From assembly GCA_023614405.1 (NCBI GenBank), contig CM042686.1:464970740-465034739 (forward strand): a DNA stretch of 64,000 bases. Reading direction: 5' to 3'. Under the pieces are notes generated by a model. It was not told the origin of the DNA. It was given only the letters and a program-made list of their open reading frames with translations, and searched no databases. A program made the position numbers and the translations under genes. The DNA is from Avena insularis. Lineage: Eukaryota > Streptophyta > Magnoliopsida > Poales > Poaceae. Shown piece by piece: positions 44,641-56,284 of this stretch. The stretch's first letter is position 1; each line of letters opens with the position of its first letter.

Positions 44641-45430
44641 CGCATCCTTCGAAGCAGGCGCATAGCTGCTCCACGAACAAGAAATATAGTGCCATGTTTG
44701 CATCCTTGGCGTCCCAATTGCCCGATACTTTCTGCACCACCAGGTCTGAGTCGCCAAAGCAGAGGATGCGCCTGATGCCGATTTCTTTTGCCATCTTGAG
44801 GCCATGGACGAGTGCTTCATACTCGACGACATTGTTGGATGCACGGAAGTGGATCTGCAATACGTACTCTAGCCGGTCTCCTTTTGGAGAGGTGATGACG
44901 ACCCCGGCTCCGAGTCCCTCGTGCATCTTGGAGCCGTCGAAGTGTAGCTTCCAGTGTGTTGAGTCGGGGCATGGAGGCAGGTACTGTGTTTGTGCCCAGT
45001 CGACGTGGAAATCTACCAGGGCCTAAGACTTGATCGCCTGCCCAGCTCTATCGCCTATTTTGCCACCTGGCATGTGGCATCTCTGCTGCTGATGATCTTT
45101 GAAAGTGGGGCTAGCGGCACCACCCGGATGGAGTGCTCTTGGAAGTAGTGCTTCAGTTTCTTGGTGGCCATGTATACGCCATACACCATCTTCTGGTAGT
45201 GAGGGTAGTTCTGCTTTCATAGCGAGAGTACCTCACTCAGGTAGTACACTGGGTGTTGGACCAGCTGCACATTTCCTTCTTTTGGCCTTTCCCCCACCAG
45301 CATGACTCTGACGACCCGTTTGGTAGATGCAATGTACATCAACATTGTCTCTTTTGTAGCGGGGGTTGCTAGTATTGGCGGAGAGGATAACATGCGCTTG
45401 AGGTCACGGAAGGCCTCGTCCGCCTGCACC
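44636..45430 (-). pseudogene. pol: RT thumb/connection and RNase H of the outer Tat element
   Basis: Minus-strand blocks 45429-45217 (AFRDLKRMLSSPPILATPA, HPVYYLSEVL) and 44926-44636 (GAGVVITSPKGDRLEYVLQ, RASNNVVEYEALVHGLKMA) are the connection/RNase H region of Tat-type pol. In-frame stops and a shift separate them (near 45225 and 45040). Confidence 0.85.
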
Positions 45431-45539
45431 GTCTAGACGAACTTGTCTATTTTCTTCAGGAGCTGGAACAGGGGGAGTGCCTTCTGACCCAGCTGGCTGA
45501 CGAACCGGCTAAGGGAGGCTAGACACCCGCTGAACTTCT

Positions 45540-46290
45540 GCATGTCGCGTAGATTCTATGGCAGCTGCATGTGCTCGATTGTGCCGATCTTCTCCGGGTT
45601 GGCCATAATTCCACGTTCTGAGACGAGGAAACCGAGGAGCTGGCCAGCTGGGACGCCGAACACGCACTTCTCCGGGTTCAGTTTCATCTGGAACCGACGG
45701 AGGTTGGCGAATGTTTCCTTTAGGTCTTCGAGGAGTGTCCGCTGCTCCTTTGTCTTGACCACCACCTCATCGACATAGGCGTGCATGTTTTTGTTGATCT
45801 GCGATTGTAGACACTTCTGCATGCAGCGTAGGTACGTGGCACCTGCATTCTCAGTCCAAATGGCATGGTGGTGTAGTAGTAAGCCCCATACTGGGTGATG
45901 AATGTTGTATTTATTTGATCAGACGGGTTTAGCTGGATCTGGTGGTAGCCGGAATATGCGTCCAAAAACGACAACAGTTTGCATCGATCACTTAATATAT
46001 CGTTGGCAAGGTGAACAGATCTTTGGGGCATGCCTTGTTGAGGCTGATGTAGTCAACACATATGCGCCAAGTCTTGTTCATTTATACCACTAGCACTAGG
46101 TTTGCCAACCATTCCGGGTGGAAAACCTCCATGATGAAACCGGTTGCAAGTAGCCGGGTGATTTCTTCACCAATGGTTCTTCTCTTCTCCTTAGCGAAGC
46201 AGCGTACTGATTGTTTGACCGGATTTGCATCCGGTCTGACATGTAAAGAGTGCTCGGCGAGCTCCCTCGGAACACCAGGCATGTCCTTGG
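45540..46290 (-). pseudogene. pol: Reverse transcriptase of the outer Tat element, broken active site
   Basis: Minus-strand blocks contain MPGVPRELAEHSLHVRPDA, EWLANLVLV, FLDAYSGYHQIQLNPSDQ, TTMPFGLR and AYVDEVVVKTKEQRTLLEDL. They lie in three phases, so at least two frameshifts separate them (near 46040 and 45830). The catalytic YVDD reads YVDE: the second aspartate codon is GAG at 45766-45768, a transversion. Polymerase activity should be lost. Confidence 0.88.
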
Positions 46291-46659
46291 GGGACCATGC
46301 GAAGATATCCCGATTCTCATGGAGGAAGTTGACGAGTGCGCTTTCCTATTTGCTGTCAAGCCCGTCTTCGACCAGGACGAACTTGTCCGGCTCAGCCTCA
46401 TTGAGCAGGATCTTCTTGGTGCCCTTGGATGGCTTGAACTTTGCCTCTCTGGCTGGCTTTGACTCGCCAGCCGGCATGTCCGCCTGCAGTGCCACAATGT
46501 TCTACATGATGATGCATTTTTCCTCCATGATTATCATGGCCTCAACTAACTTGGAGCCTTCAGCGACGCATTCCATCGACCGCATGTAGTCGCCGGTGAT
46601 GGTGATTACTCCCTTTGGCCCAAGGAGCTTCATCTTGAGGTATACGTAGTGCGGCACCG

Positions 46660-47040
46660 CCATGAACTTGGTTAGTGCTGGGCGTCCGAGGTTGCATGGT
46701 ATGCGCTATAGAGGTTGACCACCTTGAACCAGATGGGCTCGCAGCGGAAGTTGTCCTTTGTGCCAAAGATGATGTCCAGCTGGATTATGCCGATGGGCGA
46801 ATGCGATGGACCCAGAACGGCTCCATGGAAGGAGGTGTTGGATGGCTCCAGCTGGGACTCGCTAATGCCGAGCCAGTCCAAAGAGATGTAGTACAGGAGG
46901 TTGATGTTGCTGCTTCCGTCACCAAGGACACGGGAGAACCTGCAGGAGTGCTTCTTGGAGACGATGATGGGATCCAGGACCATTGCGTAGGTGCCCAGGT
47001 GCGGCAGCACATCGGGTTGGTCCTTCCGACTCCACATGAT
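46660..47040 (-). pseudogene. pol: Aspartic-protease region of the outer Tat element
   Basis: Minus strand 47037-46672 reads AMVLDPIIVSKKHSCRFSRV, then GDGSSNINLLYYISLDWLGI (family D-G-G/S-S-x-N-x-L-Y) and TSFHGAVLGPSHSPIGIIQL. It is in the same frame as the gag ORF starting at 49200. Confidence 0.8.
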
Positions 47041-47118
47041 CTCTTGCTCAGACCAGTTTAGGTACTAAGGGATGGTTGGGACGATTGCGTTCACCTCTGC
47101 CTCACGGCACCTCTTGCT

Positions 47119-49200
47119 ATGCTTGGTCTCCGGCATGGTGGTGAAGATGTGGGAGTTACCCACCCGGCGAGGGTAGTCTCTACCGTCCTCATCCTGGCGG
47201 TTCTGGCATTTGCGGTTGTCCCGCTAGCCGCCGGCTGGTGGAGGCGAGGGCGGTGGTGGAAACCCACACACCTCGGCCATCTTCTTTGTCCAGGTGCACT
47301 AGCCAGTTGTATGCGTAGCCAGCTTGTTGCCGCCACTGTGGAACTTCCACGGGCCATCAAGCATCGATTTGATGGTGTACTTAGGCCGAGGTGGCCGGTC
47401 ATCAGGCTTCTGCCTCCGGCTACCGCCTGCAGCCGGATCCTCTTGAACGGCTTCTACCTGCTTGGACCCATAATGGTTGTCTAGCTGGTCATCCTTTCTC
47501 TTGCCATGGTAGTTGTCGTGCCGCCTAGAGTTGTTGTGATGCCCATTCGGCTGGCGCCGGTCCGTGGAGTTATCCACGATGATATGTCCTTGGTCATCCA
47601 CCATGATGGCCTTCTTCATTGTCGCGTCGGCGGTGGCGTACTTGTCCGTGATGGCCATGGCCTGAGCCTTGTTGGTGCGCTCGACCCTGCTGAGCTTATG
47701 CTTGAGCATTGTGCTGTCTCTGAGGTTTTTGACGAAGAAGTCAATCGCCTAGTGCTCGTGTACCCCTTCGCAGGAGTTGTGCATGCTTGTCCACCGGGTG
47801 AGGTAGGAGCGGTCAGACTCGTCCGTGCCCTAAACACACAGGGTGAGCTCGCGAGGCCGTCTCGGCCGCCTGTAGGTGCCGGTGAAGTTGCAGATGAATG
47901 CTTCCTCGAAGTCGACCTAGGCATTGATGCTGTTGTCAGGGAGACTGTTCAGCCAGGTTCTGGCTAAATCGAGGAGCATGAGGGGGACGTAGCATACAAC
48001 CACCCTCATATTGCCGGTAGCTATGCCCACCAGGCTGACATAGTCTATGAGCCAGTCCTCTGGCTTGACTGAGCCGTCGTACTTTGGCGTGTCTCTTGGG
48101 AGCAAAAATCCCTTTGGAAACGGTTTGTTCCGGATGCACGGTCCAAAACATCTTGGGACGGCTGGGCTTTCTTCCTCTAGCGCATGTGACTGCATCAAGA
48201 GGTTGATGTCTTCACGTGTGTCGCGTGTTTCTAGCTCGCGCAAACCGAGTCGCCCTATCAGGCGGGACTTGGCCGGCACATGGCTTCTCTCGGATTCTTC
48301 AACCGGTTGATGGCGTTGCCCTTGCCCTGCTCCGTCATCTAGACCATGATTTCTACTAGTGATGGCGGCAGCATCAGGTTGATGATGTCCGCGGCCAGCC
48401 GATCCGCCGCGTGGACGGCTATTTTTCCTTGTCCTATTTGGATAGGAGGCCTTGCTGCCTCTGGCTGCTGGGTCCGCCATCCGGTAAGGCTGCTGGATCT
48501 TGCTGTTTCCTTTGAGGCTTGTATCATCCTTGGCTTGCTGCTTGTTTGTCATGGTGAGGAGGAGCTGAAAGTGTGCCTGCTCTCGATGCAGCTCATCACC
48601 CTCCAGGTGGCTTATCTTAGTGGTGGCTGCTTCTGCGGCGCTCATGTTCTTGGCCGGAGTACTGTAAACCGACTGAGCAGCGTGGATGCGCGAGTCAGCA
48701 ACACGATCTAGTTCTGAGCCCAAGTTACGGACCTGAGGCGAAATCTGCCGGTTGGCACTGGGTAGGCGGGTGAAACCATGCGCGGTGTTGTACTCACACA
48801 TGGTCACGTCCAGGCGGCGTTGGCAGGCGGCAATCTTGCTGGCTTCCTCCAGGAGGTTCTGGTGTGTGGCCTCTAGTGCAGCTACAGCTATCGTTGGGTC
48901 CACCTCAGGGACGATGGGGTTGCAGAGGTTCTGGATGGAGGTGGCTAGAGGATATGGGTCTTGCTCGCGCGGAGCAGCATTGTTGGCGCTTGTGTTGCGC
49001 TCTAGAGGCGGGTGTCGGCCTTCGCCTGAACCGGCCAACATGACCTCGACACTACCACTGGTGAGGCTCGGGGCGGAGAAGCAAGGCCGTGCGCTGGAGA
49101 CGGTGATGACTTCGTGAGGGAAGTCCTCGGCGATGGTGGCAATGTAGACGCGGTGCTCGCCGAAGTGCATGACAAAGCCATCACTGGGGAAGGTCTCCAT
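47119..49200 (-). pseudogene. gag: gag of the outer Tat element
   Basis: A 427-codon open frame on the minus strand (49200-47917) has an Ala/Glu-rich N-terminal half. It then has GRLGLRELETRDTREDINLL, CFGPCIRNKPFPKGFLLP, PKYDGSVKPEDWL and DLARTWLNSLP, the core of Tat-type Gag. After stops at 47917 and ~47828 the same frame resumes to 47299 (STMLKHKLSRVERTNKAQAMA; a His/Asp/Arg-rich tail). Stops appear one transition from coding codons. No frameshift is seen between gag and protease. Confidence 0.85.
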
Positions 49201-49329
49201 GTTGAAGCAGGATGCGTTGTCGATGATGCAGTCGAAGGAGCTGAAGGTGAGAACGAGGCTAGAGGCGACTCACTCACCGGCGACAAGCGGAAGTCCTGTG
49301 CGAAAGATGACCCGATCCGAAGCGTTGTG

Positions 49330-49347
49330 CCCCACGGTGGGCGCTAA
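49330..49347 (-). other. Primer binding site of the outer Tat element
   Basis: The minus strand reads TTAGCGCCCACCGTGGGG right after the 5' LTR. The family form is TTGGCGCCCACCGTGGGG, so one G-to-A change is present. Confidence 0.8.
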
Positions 49348-49348
49348 C

Positions 49349-50255
49349 TATTGTGGTGTGGAACACGGTAGTGCCATCGGGGAAGGCATGAAGGGGACAA
49401 TCAGGATGCTATCGGTGGCTACTCGCAATGGGTTGGGCACAGATACTGCAAACACAGCAATGTACCCAGGTTCGGAGCCCTCTAGATGAGGTAACACTCC
49501 TACTCCTATAAGGATCTACTATATGGGGAGCGAATGCTCATTACAAGTGCTCCTTGAGCTGTTTGCCTAGCTTCTATGGAGAGCTAAAGGAAGATGAACT
49601 ACTGAACTTGTTGATTCTAGAGAACATGGAACTTGGAGGCTCTACCTAGAACCCTAGCACTACCCCGCCCTTATATACTGGTCGGGAGAGGTAAGTTACA
49701 TTGTGGGCTCTAGGGTTTACTGTTTGGCTTTGGGTTTACAAAGCGGGCCAGCTGGACGGGCCTAGCCGGTGGGCCAGGACCTGGTCAAGCCTTCAGTACA
49801 GTGGAAGAATGCTACAGTGTCCCAACGCCTTTGCTTTACTCGCCAGCCGACTCTTTACTCCTCAGCCGGTGCTTTACTCGTCAGCGGGTGCTTTACTCGT
49901 TAGCGGGTGCTTTACTCGTCAGTCGGTGCTTTACTCGTCATCCTCCAACATTGGCGCTTTGGTGCGGATGTCTTCTAGGGCCAGCAAGGCAGCACGCCAT
50001 CCTATCCGGTCAAGGGTGCGCTCAGCAAGGGGCGTCACCCCCTCCGTGCTTTGGCTAGTGGATCCGAGGCGGCCAGGTAGAGGTGGCCACCTGGCCAACT
50101 CTTTTGGTCACCCGGTTAGACGGGCTAGCCGAGGAATCTTGAGGGTGGAGTAGCCCACCCGGTTGTAGTTCTTTGTATTGTGGCCATCCGGCCGGCATCC
50201 CTGGAGCCAACTAGTTGACCCTGGCTTGGCCTACCCGGGGATCATCCCCCCGACA
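49349..50255 (-). repeat. 5' LTR of the outer Tat element (907 bp)
   Basis: Colinear with 24160-25034. On the minus strand it starts TGTCGGGGGGATGATCCCC and ends CCACACCACAATA, where the 3' LTR has CCACGACA; the final CA and a CpG have decayed. TATA region ~49669-49680. The minisatellite has five to six units (49830-49942). Confidence 0.9.
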
Positions 50256-50514
50256 TGATCAATCCAACCTCCTCCTTCCCTTGGTACTACTAGTACTCCT
50301 GGGTTCTTCTCCTAGGACCGAGAAAATCACCCCTCTTCGAATCAAATTGATCCTAGCTTATATATCCTTTTTTGATTTGGCTAACAGAGCATTGTGGGAG
50401 GGGAAGGGCTAGCAGAGGACAAGACGGTGGTAGTTGCAGCATAGGGCACCAGCGCTGGGGCCTAAAAAACCGTTTAGGAACCGATAAAAGCATAAGCTCG
50501 GATTTCAGACTATA

Positions 50515-50538
50515 AACACACACACACACATATATATA
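50515..50538. repeat. (AC)n(AT)n microsatellite
   Basis: An uninterrupted AC run followed by TATATATA. Confidence 0.9.
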
Positions 50539-50579
50539 CTAATATATGAAATAGTTTCCAATTACAGTTCTGCTAAAAA

Positions 50580-51749
50580 TGCCTAGAAATCATAAGGTAG
50601 CTCCATATTACAGAACTATGATAGTAGGAAACCAATCTGGGATAGCTATACACCCCAAGAGTTTTGCAGCTGGGCTAGTGGCCATGAGACTACCCAGATG
50701 GCACCAAAAGTACACCCATGATGATCAGCAGCCCTGCATCAAATCCATCTGGAAAAGCAGTGTACCCGATCCACAGCCTCAGGTGTTGGCTCATCAATGA
50801 ACATGTCAACGTCATTACCATCAAAGTCCTCTTTGGTTGTTTCTCTGCTTCTGCGATTAGTAGATTAACAGATACATTTATCATTCTACAGATATACCTT
50901 GTCATCTGGCATAGCAGAAGTACTATAAATGAAACCCGTTTCATGCAACTTGTGCTTTTTTCTCTCCTCCCCTTCTCCAAGTTGATCTACATGCTTAGGA
51001 GCTGCCTCTATCAATTGATCTAGATGATCAACATGTGCTTCCCCTACTTGATCTTGATCATAAAGATGTGCTTCCCCCTGTTCATATGGAGGATCATATG
51101 GTTCACCATGAAATACCATCTAACATATGTGCTTAGCATCCCAAATATAAAAATATGGTCTTCCACTATACTTTGAGGAAACACCCTATGATTCACACAC
51201 AGCCGACAGGGGAAATGTACTTTTGAGTTGTCACAATGAGCTCTAACAAACTCCGTAAATAGTAGAACACCAAGGATATGTTTAGCACTGCCTAATGGAG
51301 CAACCTCTATCCAAAATTTGCCCATCTATTTAATTATTACATACACAATTGGTTCTTATTAAAAGAAAAACAGGAAACACATAGATGGAGAACAAAAACA
51401 TGTATGCCTTTGCATTTCAGCAAACATATTGACAACAAAAATTGGCGAAGGTATTTAAAACACAGATCGAGCGCAGAATCAACTATGACTATGCAGATTG
51501 AGGACAAATTAAACTACATATTTGAGGAGGCAGATCAGGAGAAAGGGCAATAAAATGCCAACCAGATCGAGCTAGAGATAGAAGGACTACCGTGGGATCG
51601 ACGTGCCCACCGGTGCATTTCAAGAAGACATGTGGGTAGGGAAAGCTTCTTTGCGCACGGTGGTGATGAGGAGCATCGGTGAGCGCATCTATTTTGTGGG
51701 CAAGGGGTGAGGGTCTAAGCATCAGAGGGTGGAAGTTATTCCACAACAC
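50580..51749 (-). pseudogene. 5' part of a CACTA transposase gene (transposase-associated domain), broken
   Basis: A minus-strand frame from the ATG at 51325 reads KFWIEVAPLGSAKHILGVLL, then FTEFVRAHCDNSKVHFPCRL with CVNHRVF, and then LSTYVRWYF. This fits the N-terminal transposase-associated domain (PF13963 type: CPC..C.N, then a ...Y..W..HGE ending) of TNP2 CACTA transposases. A shift near 51115 moves the HGEPYDPPYEQGE tail to another phase. That phase continues with acidic repeats (DQDQVGEAHVDHLDQLIEAA) and, after a probable intron, an acidic segment near 50860-50780. An upstream block (51749-51585, ending CCCACG|GTAGTC) may be a leader exon. The catalytic TNP2 core was not found; what lay beyond is cut by the outer Tat insertion or lost. 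Confidence 0.55.
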
Positions 51750-51984
51750 GAAGGGGTGGGGAGGGATAACTTTGGAAATTCTGACCTACCCTACTTTGGG
51801 AACCACCATATACGTGTCCCACCTGCTAGTGAACATAGATCAAAATTAATCCAAAAGTTGTCAAAACACAAGTTTATGTTTTACCATAGAAACTAATGCA
51901 CATAGCATTACACTTTGCGAAAGAATGGTTTTATTTCAACTTATATTTAATTCCATCCCTAATTTTTTCAAATAGGGGCCAAAT
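51750..51984. other. Unassigned spacer between the transposase fragment and the large duplication
   Basis: AT-rich, no supported gene. It may hold the promoter of the minus-strand transposase fragment. Confidence 0.3.
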
Positions 51985-52816
51985 TTGGAAATTCAAAAAT
52001 AAACTTCAAATTTGGAACCAGACATATTGGTTGATTTGCCTAGATGCACCGATATACCAAATGCGGATACATCATCGTAATGGATGGCCATGACCATGGT
52101 CACCTTTTTTGGACGATGATCATCTTTTTGAAAGCCTTGAATTATCCCACAATTTCAGCAAATGCCTAGAAACTCTTTAAAATGCTGGAAAGCAACTCTC
52201 ACTGGCGTGTGGGTCTAGACGGTAACAATGAATCTGAGTGGCCCCACATCGGAGAAGCATATGTTATAAGTTTCGACCACAATATTTTGGTACGACACCG
52301 AAAATCTTGCTGGCTCGGAAGCTTGAAAATTTATGAAACTTGGGCATTATCCATCAATTTTTATACTCTGTGAAAAAATTGGTGTGGTGATATTTTGAAC
52401 CACATATACTCTTTGTAGCTGCTTCACAACGGAAGCCATTGTTGTCACTTGGACAACTTAAAATAACTTTGAATTTGGATGCACCCTTTATAAACATTAT
52501 TTGAAATGCAAATATGAAGTTATGCACCGATATACCAAACATGGAACATTATCATAAACTATGGCAAACATATTGCCATGACCTTGGTCATCTCGTTTGA
52601 AAACCATGAATGTTCATACATGATACGCCATATTGTGAAACAAGTTTCTTGGAAAGTTTTCAAGTTTTAGCATACTTTTTCATGGAAACTAGGCAGTGCA
52701 TAGAACAACATACTCTGTAAAAGAAAGACATTGCTTCCATTTATATATATTATTTGGATTTTTCTTTCAAAAGGTCCCAAAATTTGGCTGCATTAGCATT
52801 CATATCAAGAAGTTGA

Positions 52817-53001
52817 GGGGTTGTTTGGTTAAGCTTATCTATCACTTCTAGCTTTGTTTTATAAGCTGCTTTTGATTTTGGCTTTTGGCTTATAGCATCA
52901 TTCAACTTTGTTAGAGCAAAAGCTAAAAAAAATAAAGCCAAAAACACCTTCATTGCTTATAAGCCAAAAAACCCAGAATTAGAGCCCAACCAAATAGCAC
53001 C
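52817..53001. mobile_element. Tourist-like MITE, copy 1 (185 bp)
   Basis: Terminal inverted repeats GGGGTTGTTTGGTTAAGCTT and, reverse-complemented from the right end, GGTGCTATTTGGTTGGGCTC. Flanks are TGA and TAA, compatible with a 3-bp T-N-A target site of PIF/Harbinger-type elements. The internal GCTTATAAGCC and AAAGCCAAAA motifs are typical of grass MITEs. No coding capacity. Confidence 0.65.
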
Positions 53002-53066
53002 TAAATCTCGTGGAAGTCTTGGTATTTCTCCCTTGTTTTAGTACTTGGGTACCTTCAATTGAATTT

Positions 53067-53450
53067 AACAAAAAATATGACCAAGCAGGTATCATTGACT
53101 TGTAAATCAAATTTTGTGATACTTTCATTAAATTGCGGTAACACCATTCTATTCCACGAATATAACCATTAAGTTTGAACATATTATTAAAAAAAATATG
53201 AAACTTAAACCCTAAACTTTAAACCCCTAAACCCTAACCAAGTAGGTATCATGCACTTATAGATCAAAAGTTGAGATACTTTCATTAAATTGGATAACAC
53301 CATTATATTCCACGGATATAAGCATAAAGCTTGAACATTATTGAAAATTCCCGAAACCCTAAACCCTAAAACCCTAAACCCTAAACCTTCAACCCTAAAC
53401 CCCTAAACCCTCAACCCAAAAAACCTGAACCCTAAACCCTAGGCTATATA
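53067..53450 (+). repeat. Satellite-like array with telomere-motif tails, two units (copy A)
   Basis: Units start (A)CCAAG(C/T)AGGTATCAT, continue AGATACTTTCATTAAATTG, ATTCCACGAATATAAGC and CTTGAACATTATTGAAAATTC, then end in a run of (C)CCTAAA repeats. Two units stand at 53067 and 53228. The tail after the second contains six or more CCCTAAA copies. Confidence 0.8.
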
Positions 53451-54023
53451 TATCTTGTGTGAAAACTGGCGCAGTGGGATTTGGAGCCATACTTATTTGT
53501 AGTTTCTTCACGACAAAATCCACTATCGTCGCTTGGAAAATTGAAAATAACTTCAAATTTGGAAGCTTCCTTTGTAAATAATATTTTAAATGCCAATACG
53601 CCCCAATCTACCAAATATGGATAGGTTATTACAAACTATAGCAATGATATGGCCATGACCTTGGTCATTTGGTTTGAAAGCCATGCATATTCATACATGA
53701 TATGCCATATATCGTATGACAAAATCAAAGCCATTATTATCAATTGGAAAATTTAAAATAATTTCAAATATCGAAGCTCTTTTTGTAAACAATGTTTAAA
53801 TGCCAATATGCACCAATCTACCAAACATGGTTACATTATCATAAAGTATGGTAACACATATGGCCTTGACATTAGTCATATAGTTCTTGAAAGCCATGAA
53901 TGTTCATACATGGTACGCCATATTGTGAAACAAGTTTTTTCAAGAGTTATCAAATTTTTATATTTTATTTTTTCATGGAAACTAGCTAGTGCATACAGTG
54001 AGACACCAAGAAAGAAAATAATG

Positions 54024-54031
54024 GTTGTATT
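54024..54031 (+). other. Empty hAT target site in copy A
   Basis: AATGGTTGTATTTCGTTTTG in copy A corresponds to the site that in copy B is split by the hAT element at 57863-58876. A single GTTGTATT is present here. Confidence 0.85.
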
Positions 54032-56025
54032 TCGTTTTGTATTTTGTTTCTTTATTTTTTTTAAATGGCCCAAATTTGGTGTCATTACATATCAAAAAGT
54101 TGAATCTTGCAAAACTCTCGGTGGTTCTACAATATTTGACTAACTCGGTATCTTTAAATCATTTTTAAAAATTCAAGAGCAAGCTATATCACACACACTT
54201 TGTAGTTCGAAATTAGACATACTTACTTTAAATTGTCAAAAAGTAATTTTATTGCACAGATTTAGCTAGGAAGCTTGGAAATTCATGAAAGTATGGCATT
54301 ATCCGTCAAATCTGGAATATCCTTTTGTAAACATTGCTTGAAATGCCAAGATGTACCAATCTACCAAATATGGACACGTTTGTAAGCAAAGCTTGATTGG
54401 CGAAGATGCATCAATGTACGGAGTACAAAACATGGACACGGTATCAGAATCGATGGTTGTGACCTTGGTCATCTTGTTTGAAAGCCTTGAATTAATGTTC
54501 ATTAATTTTGGTAGATGTCTATAAACTCATTAAATACTGGAAAGCATACATGCGTGTGGGTCTATCTGATGGGGACAACATCCCCAAGTGGGAGTAGCGT
54601 ACCTTAAAATCTTCAACTTCAAAATTTCAGCAGAGCACCAAAATATCCTGATCATCCATTCGAACATCCCGCCCATCCATTCAAACATCCTGCCCCAAAA
54701 ATTATTTTATTGCACACAAATTTATCCTAGAAGCTTGAAAGGGCATTATACATTGTGTGAAAATGGGGGCAGTGGCATTTTGAGCCATCATCTTTGTAGT
54801 TTCTCCACAACAAAACACATATTTGTCACTTGGAAATTCGAAAACAAACTTCAATTTTGGAACTAGACATATTGGTTGATTTGCCAAGATGCACTGATCT
54901 ACCAAATGCGGACATATCATCGTAAAATATGGCCATGACCTTGGTAAACTTTTTTTGTACAATAGTCATCTTCTTGAAAGCCTTGAATTTTTCGAAAATT
55001 TCAGCAAATGCCTAGAAACTCATTTAAATGCTAGAAAGCAACTCTCGCTGGCGTGTGGGTTTAGACGGTGACATCGCATCTGAGCGGTCTGACGTTAGAG
55101 TAGCGTATGCTAGAAGCTTAGACCTCAAAATTTTGGTACGGTGCCTAAACATCAAACCCATCCATTCAAATATCCCGCGCATCCATTCAAACATGCTTCA
55201 CCTTTTCTTAGAATATAAAATTCCTCTTCTATCTCTGCTCCGGAAACAAGAACCCGAGGAACACTAAAATAATAGAGGGATATAGGTGGTAAATTTGTGT
55301 TCTCCCACGTGCATAACCCCGTCGACGTTTCCCTGCCCTTCTTCAATATTTACCTGCCCGCCCACTCCGACCTACACTGACTTTTTGCACCCACCATGGA
55401 AGTGACCCACACATCAGTGACCTAGAATTACGGGAAGTAGAGATTCCAATCGCTTGTTGTTCAAAATTCGAACATTTTTCAATAAACCGAGATAAAATCG
55501 TTAAAATCGGCGAACCTGGCTCGAAAGCTTTAAAATTCATGAAACTTGGGTATTAACTGTTAATTTTTTATACTTTGTGAGAAAATTGGTGTGGTGAGAT
55601 TTCGAACCAAATATAGTCTTTGTAGTTGCTTCACAATGGAAGCCATTGTTGTCACTTGGACAATTTAAAATAACTTCGAATTTGGATGCACCCTTTGTAA
55701 ACATTGTTTGAAATGCCAATATGCAGTTATGCACCGATCTACCAAACATAGACACGTTATCATAAACTATGGCAAACATATTGCCATGACCTTGGTCATC
55801 TCGTTTGAAAGCCATGCATTTCCATACATGTCATGCCATATTGTGAAACAAGTTTCTTAGAAAGTTTTCAAGTTTTAGCATAGTCTTTCACGGAAACTAG
55901 GTAGTGCACATAACAAGATACTCTGCAAAAGAAAGACATTGCTTCAATTTATATATATTTTATTTGGATTTTTCTTTCAAAAGGTCCCAAATTTGCCTGC
56001 ATTAGCATTCATATCAAGAAGTTGA

Positions 56026-56213
56026 GGGGTTGTTTGGTTAAGCTTATTTATCACTTTTAGCTTTATTTTATAAGCCGCTTTTATTTTGGCTTTTGGCTTA
56101 TACCATCATTCAACTATGTCAGAGTAAAAGCTAAAAAAATAAAGCCAAAAACACCTTCGTGGCTTATAAGCCAAAAATCAAAAGCCAGAATTAGATCCCA
56201 ACAAAACAGCGCC
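56026..56213. mobile_element. Tourist-like MITE, copy 2 (188 bp)
   Basis: Same element at the same position of copy B, flanked by TGA and TAA. It was carried along by the large duplication rather than inserted separately. Confidence 0.65.
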
Positions 56214-56284
56214 TAAATCTCGCGGAAGTATTGGTGTTTCTCCCTTGTTTAAGTACTTGGGTACCTTTAATTGAATTTAACAAA

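Larger units (their letters stand above)
24160..50255 (-). mobile_element. Outer Tat-lineage Ty3/Gypsy retrotransposon, minus strand, split by a nested element
   Basis: LTRs at 24160-25034 (3') and 49349-50255 (5') flank an internal region that reads gag, protease, RT, RNase H and integrase on the minus strand, with an antisense gene (plus strand) between integrase and the 3' LTR. Flanking pentamers are TGACC (24155-24159) and TGATC (50256-50260), identical but for one C/T change, consistent with a target duplication. A younger Tat element (30641-43623) sits inside its integrase. Without it the element would be ~13.1 kb. LTRs differ by roughly 8-10 % in the parts I compared, so it is the oldest of the nested elements. 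All genes are damaged. Confidence 0.93.

Noticed and set aside
46672..47484. Plus-strand ORFs 46675-47061 and 47119-47484
   Set aside because: Complementary shadows of the minus-strand gag and protease of the outer Tat element.
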